Part shown: in pieces, positions 30,601 through 39,600 of the stretch | Layout of the letters: each line of letters opens with the position of its first letter | How positions within the stretch are numbered: position 1 is the stretch's first letter | Assembly: GCA_003671195.1 (NCBI GenBank) | Contig: QWPJ01000092.1 | Span: forward strand, 1 to 49,391 | DNA length: 49,391 nt | Source: Planctomycetota bacterium | GTDB taxonomy: Bacteria > Planctomycetota > Planctomycetia > Pirellulales > Pirellulaceae | Direction: 5' to 3' | Notes under the pieces: model-generated | Told to the model about the DNA's origin: nothing | The model's database searches: none | What the model saw: only the letters and a program-made list of their open reading frames with translations | Made by a program: the position numbers and the translations under genes

Positions 30601-33600
30601 GACGCGAGAAACTTGAAGTGATCGAGTAGGCATTTCGAACCACCACGAACTTCTCCGTCGTGCCATCACCTCGGGCGGTCCCGAACGGACCCGACATCGT
30701 ACGGTCGTGACCAAAGCCCAGGGCCATGTGGTTGCCACTGGGTGTGATCCCTCGATCGAACGGCGAGCGGTCGTTGGTCCCATTGATGGTTCTGTTCAAA
30801 CCAGCTTCGAGTTGTGCCCCACGGATGTTGCCAGAGTTGATCCCAAGATCCGGACCGGCGGTATTGCTTGCCGTTGGGTTGAATCCGTTGATACCTCCGA
30901 GAGCAATTGCAGAAACAGGAGCCAGAGGGTTGGCGAACCCAAAAGCGCCGTTTGCAAGGTTTTGGGCATTGCCCATACCGGCGTTATTGATGGCTGCTGC
31001 GATTGCGCGAGCCACGTCAGGAACGCGGTATTCAGGACCGATAAAGACAGGAATGTTGCTACCTGCGACGGCTCCGGATCGTGTGAACTCGAAGGTTCTC
31101 GCGTTGTTGGTGGTGCCAACGAAGTCGGCGACCTGGCGGATGGTGAACGTTTCCCCATCGGCGTAGGAATTCACTTCGTCAACCGTGATGACAAACTGTT
31201 CGGGGCGAAGGACCTCGAGGGTCATCGTGTAATCACCGCTGCTATCACCTCGGGATCGATCTGCGAAGGAAAGCGGATCGTACGAGGTATTTCCAGAAGC
31301 GCTAACCGCAGCGTAGTAGACACCCGCCGTAGTCGCAGTGAAATCGATGTACGGATCCGATCCGAGGGATTCCCCAGGGGCCGCTACATTATCGGCTGTG
31401 GTTGGATCGTTACCGTTGCTAACGATCTGAGCCACACCGTTTGCGTTGAAGATCTTCAAAGCGGCGTTCAGAGACCCGGAGGAGTTCACATTGATCTTCA
31501 CCCGCTCACCGATCTCGAGTTGGAACTTGTAGAGATCCACATCGGAGGAACCGGTCGATAGCGGATCGGCAGTCAGCGTACCATCGACAGAGTACTGCTG
31601 TGGATTGATGCCTACACCTTGGAATGTCTCCACAGCACCGGCGAGGGTATCATTGGTTTCCGAATCGAGGCGAACACCAGCCGAAGCTGCTCGTCCATCG
31701 TTCCCGATGAAGGTATTGTTGACAACACGAGCAAATGGTGATGCAGGGAATTCGCCAGCACGTTGGATCAGCATCGGAGTGTTTAACCCTACGATGTATT
31801 GGGGGCCTCGCACTACGAGAGTCGCCGATGGGTAGGTCCACGTAAGCGGGTCATCCGGATCGCCCACGATCACAGGCGTTTGGGGTTCGATCCAGGTAGA
31901 AATTCGCTGGGTCGTACCGTTGGTAGTAAGCACACTTCCATAGAACGAATCGCGAATGGCCTTGATCACTTCATCGGCGGCATAGCCCGAAGGTTGAAGC
32001 GGGGGACGCAAGTAATCGAGACCGCCGTCCTCTCGATAGTAGATAGGGATAAAATCAGGCGCCCATCCGTTACCGCCAACGATGCCACTTCCGAAAAATG
32101 GCGCTCCAGTCGGCGCACCTGCGATGTCTTCAAATTCGAACCGAACCCGAGTGCGTGCCAAACCGACTTCTAGCCTACTGGGGATCGCATCATCGAAGAA
32201 GAAGCCGGCGTGGGTAGCTTCGGTATTGATTGCAGCCGTGTCTGCAGCGCCGGGTCGAACGGTTAGTCTCCAAGTCGGCGTTTCGCCTTGGAGGTTCACT
32301 CCGCCGAGTCCGGATTCGTCGAAGATGTTGTTCATCACGACGATGCCCGGGGTGACCCCGGCCCGTTCAGCGACCGATCCGGGAACCACTCCAAATGGAA
32401 CCGTATTGGCCACTGGCAAGTTTCGTGTATAGGCACCACCGAGGGTCGGTGGCAGGGTCAGGTTCGTTGTCCCCAACGCGTTTAGCCGCGCTTGCTGCGC
32501 TCGTCCACTTGCGTAGTACTTGTCGGCTGGAGCCGTCCAGACGGCAAAGTCCCGGCTCTTGGTAATCACATTGTTCGAAACAATGAATTGCCCTTGGTTG
32601 CGAGCGATATTTTGATCGCTCGTACCATCGAAGCGTTGGATACCGGAGACACCCGCGACGGTAAAGACATTCGACGGATCGATGACTTCGACGTTTCCGA
32701 ATAGATCGATAATCCCATTGCCGTTGCCGCTGACAACCCGATTGCTGTCCGACGCGCGAACATTGAGTTGCTTTTGTTGGAAAAGCTGATTGATGATGTC
32801 GCGGAATTTATCCCCGAGGCGAGCCGGGCTATCGGTGGCCGAGTAGAGAATTGGGATGTTGCCGAAGTTGACCGCACCGGTGCGGGTGAATTCCAACGTC
32901 ACACGGTTGGCTCCGTCGGTCACATCGACGGTGCTTCGATCTGCGATGGTCAATCCAGGGAGGAATTCCACCGTGGTGCTGTAGGAACCACGGTAGTTTC
33001 TCGGAAGGGTTGTCAGTTGATCACCCCCGCGAATCTCCATTTGATAAACACCCGCCTTGGTCGAGAAGACTTCAGCGTCGGTCACAATGACTTCGTAAGT
33101 TCCTCGTCGGAGTTCATCGGCGCCTAGGAAGCTCAGGAACGGGTCACCCGTTCCGACCGACCCTCGGGTCAGATCCACCAAATCCGAACCGGACAATGGA
33201 CCTGGCAGGTCATCGACAATTGCCGATCGGGTTCGGTTCGTCGGGTTGACAGGGATTCCAGGAGTGGTCGGGTCATTGTCGTCATCCAAGAGGACTTGGA
33301 CGTTGAGCCGCTTGCGATTCAGACCATCGGCGTAATCGACATCGATGATGACGGGATAGGTCGCTGTGAAGCTTGGGGTTCGGACGTATTCACTCGTCAA
33401 ATCCCCGACGGTGAATCGGAAGCGATTGCTTCCACCGGCGAGCGTTCCAGCGACACTGATTACACCTTTGTTGGTCAGGTGCAAAGGTCCAAGGTCGGTG
33501 ATAAAATCGTTGGTCACGCCGTCGTACATCGCCGAGTTGGCTTCGCCCGTCAGTGGGGAGTTGTTCGGCATTCCGTTGATTTGGATGCCGTTGGTCGCAT

Positions 33601-36600
33601 AGCGGATATCAGCGTACTGAACCGTCGAGCCACCGAACTCTTGTTGATCTCGCAAACGGATTTGGGCCGTGTAGGAACCGGAGGTGATCCCCGCGGCAGG
33701 ATTGTCGATATTGGTGCTCTTGGAACGGACCCTAAAGAAGTAGGTGCTCGGTGCTCCTGGAAGACCTGGGAGCAAGACACGCAAACCCGCATCTTTCGAG
33801 TTGGTTGTCCCATCTTCCTTGAGCAATCCCGAGGCGTTTCGACGGGCTGTCGAACGAGTCCTTTGGACGATGGGATTGACGTGGTCAGGGTTGATCGACG
33901 GATCCTTGAACAGCAGCGATGGGTTGGTTTGCTCGGCGGTGCTATCATCGCTCCGAGCCAACAGGTCCCCATTGGCATTGAGGATCTCGATGACCGTATC
34001 GAGGCTCACTTGGGTGTAATCGATGTCGAACCAAACCTCGGTTCCAGCCGTTCCGCTGAAGCTGTAGAGGTCTTGGTCGGCCGATTCGCTCAATACACCT
34101 TGGATGGTAAACCCAAGGAAAAGATTCTCGTCCGTGGTGGAGGTATCTGGGGCCAGGGCACCGAGGAACTGTGCCGAGAGGACCGAGTCATTGATTCCGG
34201 GGGCGACTACCGTTCTGGATTCGGTTTCAATCGCCGTCGCGACATTGCGATCGTTGCTGAACGAATCGAAGAGCAAGCTGCGCCAATCCCCGGTTCTTGG
34301 GATACTTGCGATCCCATCGTTGTTCGTATCGGTTTGCGGACGACCATCGGGTTGCGTACCTGCGCCGACGCCATCGTCGCGAAGGCTCGTCAGAACGACA
34401 GGGAAACCTGGCATACCGAGGACTTGCACCGTACCACCGACCCGATCGCTGATGCTCGAGAAGTTACCCGTTGCGATCAGTCCTGTGCCGCGCTCTTGAT
34501 CAAAGTTCGAACCTTGACCTTCCATTTTCACCACGAGCGACTCGTTGACAGCGCTCTGCAATCGGAGTCCTCCGACTTGCTGTAGGTTTCCAACGGTGAC
34601 CGATTCGAACAGCACGTGCACGATATCGGTATCGTCCCAAACGCTATCGGTCGTCAGGTTATTGCGTTGGAGGTCTCGGACAGCCAAGTTATCTTCATCG
34701 CGGTCGTTGGTCGCGGCATCGGCTCGAATTTCCAAACCGTTGATGCTGTTGTTGAAGAGGCGATTTCCTCGGAACAGCGGTCCACGGTTCCAATCGACCG
34801 TCTTATCGCGATCCACGTTTCCAGTTTGGCGACCGAGGTCTCCTCGCAGTTGTGCATCCATCGAGTTTGCATCGATGGTGATGGCCGTCCCATTGTTGTT
34901 CTGGAACACGTTATTCAAAAAGATCGGCTGGGTACCGCGTGCAAAGACCGTCGAGCCTCGGCTGTTGTTGTTGCCGAAAGGATAGTTCTCATTCGCAGGT
35001 CGACCCAAGCGGTCGATGGGGCCTTGGCCTCCCATCCCGTTGCCATTGTTTTCAAAGACCGTGTTTGCGAACCGCGCCGTGGCTTGCTGCAACTCGACCG
35101 GGCTGAAGGCTTTGAAGGTACCTTCGAGCCGCGAGATGCCACCGGAGTAAGCGATGACCGAGTTATCAAAACTCAGGTTTGCACCTGGTGAGGCATAGAT
35201 ACCGCTCCAGTCCTGTTGACGAGCATCGCCCGCACCATTGAGACCATTGTTGTTGGTATCGAACGTTCCACCGGCGCCGAAGCGATCGTCCTGCTTGCTC
35301 GTAAGCACGATTCGACCACCATCGACACCTTCGGCCAACATCTGGGTGCTGTGCCCAAGCTCGATCCTGGAACCTTCAAGCTTGGCGATCAGGCCTGGGT
35401 CCATGACCAAGGATGCATCGAATCGCGGACGGACGTTTCCGGAGGTTTCCACGCTCAGGGTACCCGGCAGCGACGTGCCATTATCGACGAGGCTGCTGAT
35501 GGCTGGATCGCGAAGATCCGCCACGAGGGTATAAGGTCCAACACCACCGACGCTGCTTCGGTAGATTCGACGTCCAGCGTATCCGGTCTGGACGCTTGGA
35601 AGCGAGGTTAGCCGGATCGAACGGTTCGCAGGAATCGCACCGACGGACGCGGTGGTCGTCGCCGATCCTGTCGCGTTCGATGCAAGACTTTCTCGACCCA
35701 TCGCGTCGACCATCACCACTCGGTAGTTGAAAGAACCGATCGGCAGGGTGCCACCGGCGATCGCATTGACGCCGACGGAGCTGACGACTGGCCGATCTCG
35801 AAGCAATGTCGCAAGCGCATCGCTGGGGTCCGAGAGCAATCCACCCCGATCGGTGTAAGTCGTCGAGGTGCCATCGAGTTCGGCGACCAGGCGGTAAGGA
35901 CCACCGACCGAATCGTTTCGGTAGAGTCGCCTGGAAACATAGTCTCCAGAGACGCCGGGCAATCCGATGAATCGCACTGCGGTTTGTCCGCCGCCTAGCG
36001 TCAGGCGCTGTGTGGCTTCCGAGGGAGGTGTTTCGTAGCCGTTCTTGTCGACAAAGGTCAACTTGTATTGGTAATCCCCTGGGGTCAAGTTCCCGCCCAA
36101 GGATGGGGCAAGGGAGATCAGATTCGAGGGCGCGATCGTGTTATCGAGCAGTCCGCCACCTGGGTTGCCCGATACGACGATGTTTTCCGAGATCACATGG
36201 ACGATATCGGTGTCGTTGAAACGCCCCGGAACGGTCAGTTGCTTCAGTTCGCTTCCGGCCAGAGTCGAGACCTTGATGAACAAACCATTGATCGAATTAT
36301 TGATCAACAAGTTATCGTGGATCTCAGGTCCTACGCGATCATAATCAGGGGTAAAGGATCCCTTGCGCTGAAACCGGTGATCGCTGAAGAGTGTTTCTTC
36401 AAAGCTATCGGGCGTGGCGCTCATGGCCGAGTCGGCCCCTAGGGTGATCCGGTTGAAGGTTACCGTGGGGCGCATGTCGGCAATCTGGATGCTATTGACG
36501 GTCTGCTGCACCGAATCGATCACGACCGAACTCGAACCGCCGTAGCGGATGTCTGCGTAATTGACGTACTGGCGGAAGACCCCTTCGTCCTCGAGGTCAA

Positions 36601-39600
36601 AGCGACCTACGGAGCGGTCCAGGTCCCTCTTGAAGACCAGTCCACCCCAATCGCCGGGGGCTGGAGTTGTGTTCGGTGCGTAGTTGTCCAAGCCGATCGA
36701 CTGATCGAGCCAGGAGGTGAAAAAGACACTGCCTGAGAGGTCTGAGCCATCGGCGGCTCGGAGTGCATTGCCGCTACGGTCAAGCAACTTCGGTGTACCT
36801 AGGACCTGGAGTGCACCGCCGCTGCGATCGACACCCAGAGTCGAACTACCGACACCGATGCGGCTGCGTCGCATCTTGAAGACGCTCCCTGCATCGACCA
36901 TGACGCTCACGCCCTTGGGCACGTCCATCGTCGATCCATCTGAGAGGACCGATCCGGCCAGGACGCCGAAGCCGATCTCGTAGGCAAAGTTATCCTCAAC
37001 GGTTTCGAGTCGACCGTCGGCACCGCCATTTCCAACGATGCGAACGATATCTCCAGGAACGCTGGCTGAAAACGCGTTGGCAACCCCGATTCCCGAGATG
37101 TTATTGAAAGGTTTCGTCAGCGAACCATCTGCGTTGGGGCCTGCGGACTTGTCGACGAAAATCGTCTTGCCCGAAAGATCGATCGCCGTTAGTCCGTTGG
37201 AGAGTTGGACCAAGCGTTCGCCGCGCAGAGTGATGCGAGCTCCGTTGGCCACTGCGGTGACACCCAATTCGGTGCGGGAGTTAATCGCGTTGGCAAGCGA
37301 GTTTGCAAGATCCGCAGCGGTGCTGTTCGAATTGAAGATCACGGCAGTATTGCCGATGCCCACGAGCGGATCGAGGCTGAATTCAAACCGTCGGACAGTA
37401 CCGTTTGCGCCGGTGATCGTCACGATACGGGTATCCAGAGACGCATTTCCTCCGGAGTTAAATCGCATGACACGATCGACCGGTCGGGTCTCAAACCAGA
37501 AGTTGTAAATACCGCCTGGGACTCCGTCTCCATCGCCGTCGAAAGCGACATTCAGATCGCTCGATCCATTGTCGACGTCTTGCAACGAGTCCGTACCATC
37601 GGTCTGAGCGCGGAAGGCAACCCTCAAGTCGTAGCGACCTTGGGTTCGTCCACCCGTACCCGTTCCGGGGGCCGAAGCATCGTATTTATCGTTGCCTGAC
37701 GAGGAGATCCCGATGAAGTACACACCCGAATCGAGATTCATTCGAATCAGGGAATCTTTGCCGAAATAGTCATCGTTTTGGGCGATGAGATTGACGTTAC
37801 CACCGGTAAGAATAATCGGCGAGTAAGTGATATCTCGATTGCCGATGCGTGTGGTCCGATCTCCCTTGAGCAAGTCGACCTTGACGAGGCTGCGAGCCGA
37901 AGGGTCGTTGTCCAGAGCTCGGAGGAATTCATCGAGAGTCGATTCGCTACCGACCGTTGCATTCAAGTCGATCGAGATCGCATTGGGGAATGTATTGACG
38001 ATCGGTTGGGCGCCGACACCGCGGTTCGAGCGCGTGACGAAGACCAAAAGGTTGTTGCCTTGCTTGCCGGGCTTGACTGCGGTGAACTTGACTTCGATTC
38101 CGCCGCCGGCTCCCATGTTCGAAACAGCGCTGGCTTGGGTCTGTTTGTACAGAGCCAATCGGGTATCGAGTGGACTGCTGTTCTCGAGTCGCTCGGCCAG
38201 GGATTCGACGACCAGGGAACCTTGGCGGGATTGCCCGTTGGGTCCAAAGTCGATATCGAAGCGATACAGATCGATGTCGCTGCTTTCGGGTCGGTGCAGG
38301 TAGCTTGCGCGGAGCACATCGAGATTGCCTGGGAAGACAGGTTCGAAGTTTCGATTGGTGCTGGTCGGGAAGTTGATAAAGCCAGCGTTGAAGTTCATCA
38401 GAGTCGAGGGATCGGCATCGCCGGCTCGGGCCAGACCGAGCATCAGTCCGATGCTAGCCATCGCGGCCCGAGTGAAGTTCTCCCCGTAGTTATCGTTCCA
38501 GGTGTTGTCGGCCGAGAAGACCGCTAGGCTGTTTTGGTAAGCAGGATCGATACGTACGCCCCAACCACCGCTGGCGGCGTTTTCGACCGTAAGCCCACCC
38601 GAGGGCAAGGCTGCCAGTGCACCGAGGGCCATGGTAAAGCCGCTGTCGGGTGTCTCAACGAATTGGACACCGACGTACTCCGACCAAAGCGAGAAGGCTT
38701 CTCGCACACGGGCCCGTTGTTTTTCGCTGATCGCATTGGATTGCGCGGTACCGGCAACGGCACCATAGCCATCCTTAAAGTTGTAATAGATCGTTCGGAT
38801 GCCTTGGAAATTATCCCCGGTAAAGGCCGGGTTGATGTAGTTCTCGAAGGCTTCTGGAACACTGCGAGTGCCTGGGTCATTGTTCGCGCCGATCAGGTCC
38901 AACGCGTGGACTTCCGGATCGATGCTCGAGGTCAGCAACAAGCTCGTCAGGGGTACATCCTTCGATCCGATCGTTCCGAGGTTCGTCGATGTATCGAACG
39001 AGGAACCCAGGCCGACCAGGGAGATCGGCGAGTAGTTGATCACACGGTTGCCCACGACGGTATTGCCGTTGCTACCGGGTTCGAGTGTGACGGTCATCAG
39101 AGGCGAAGAGACCGTTGAGACATTCATCGCATCGGCGATTTCGTTGGCCGTCACATCCGCACGGACCATGTCGACGACAATCACTCCGCCGACACTGGTG
39201 ACCGTTGGAGTACCACCTGAGAGGGAGTTGACGAACGAGATCTGCAATCCCGAGCCGTTCTCACCGAGGGTCTTGGCGGTAAACCGAAGCTTGACGGCTC
39301 CGTTGGTGTTCAGGTCCGAGATGGCCGTTGCAGCGGTTTCATTCCGCACTGGTGCAAACGGTGTGGTCTCACGGGTTCCGATCCGGAGTCGGAAACTGCT
39401 TGCAGGAATAAATGGGCCTGGGAGCAGATCGATGTCCGAAGAGAACCGCAGTGTGGCGGTGTTGGCCGAGGCGTTATAAGTCACTCGCTCGGGCTTGAAC
39501 GTGATGTCGTCGGTGTTGCGGACGGTGTTTGCCGTGTAGAGCAACTGATAGAAGTCAGGATTCTCAGCGCTGCCTACGGTGGGGTTGCCGAGCGCATCGT

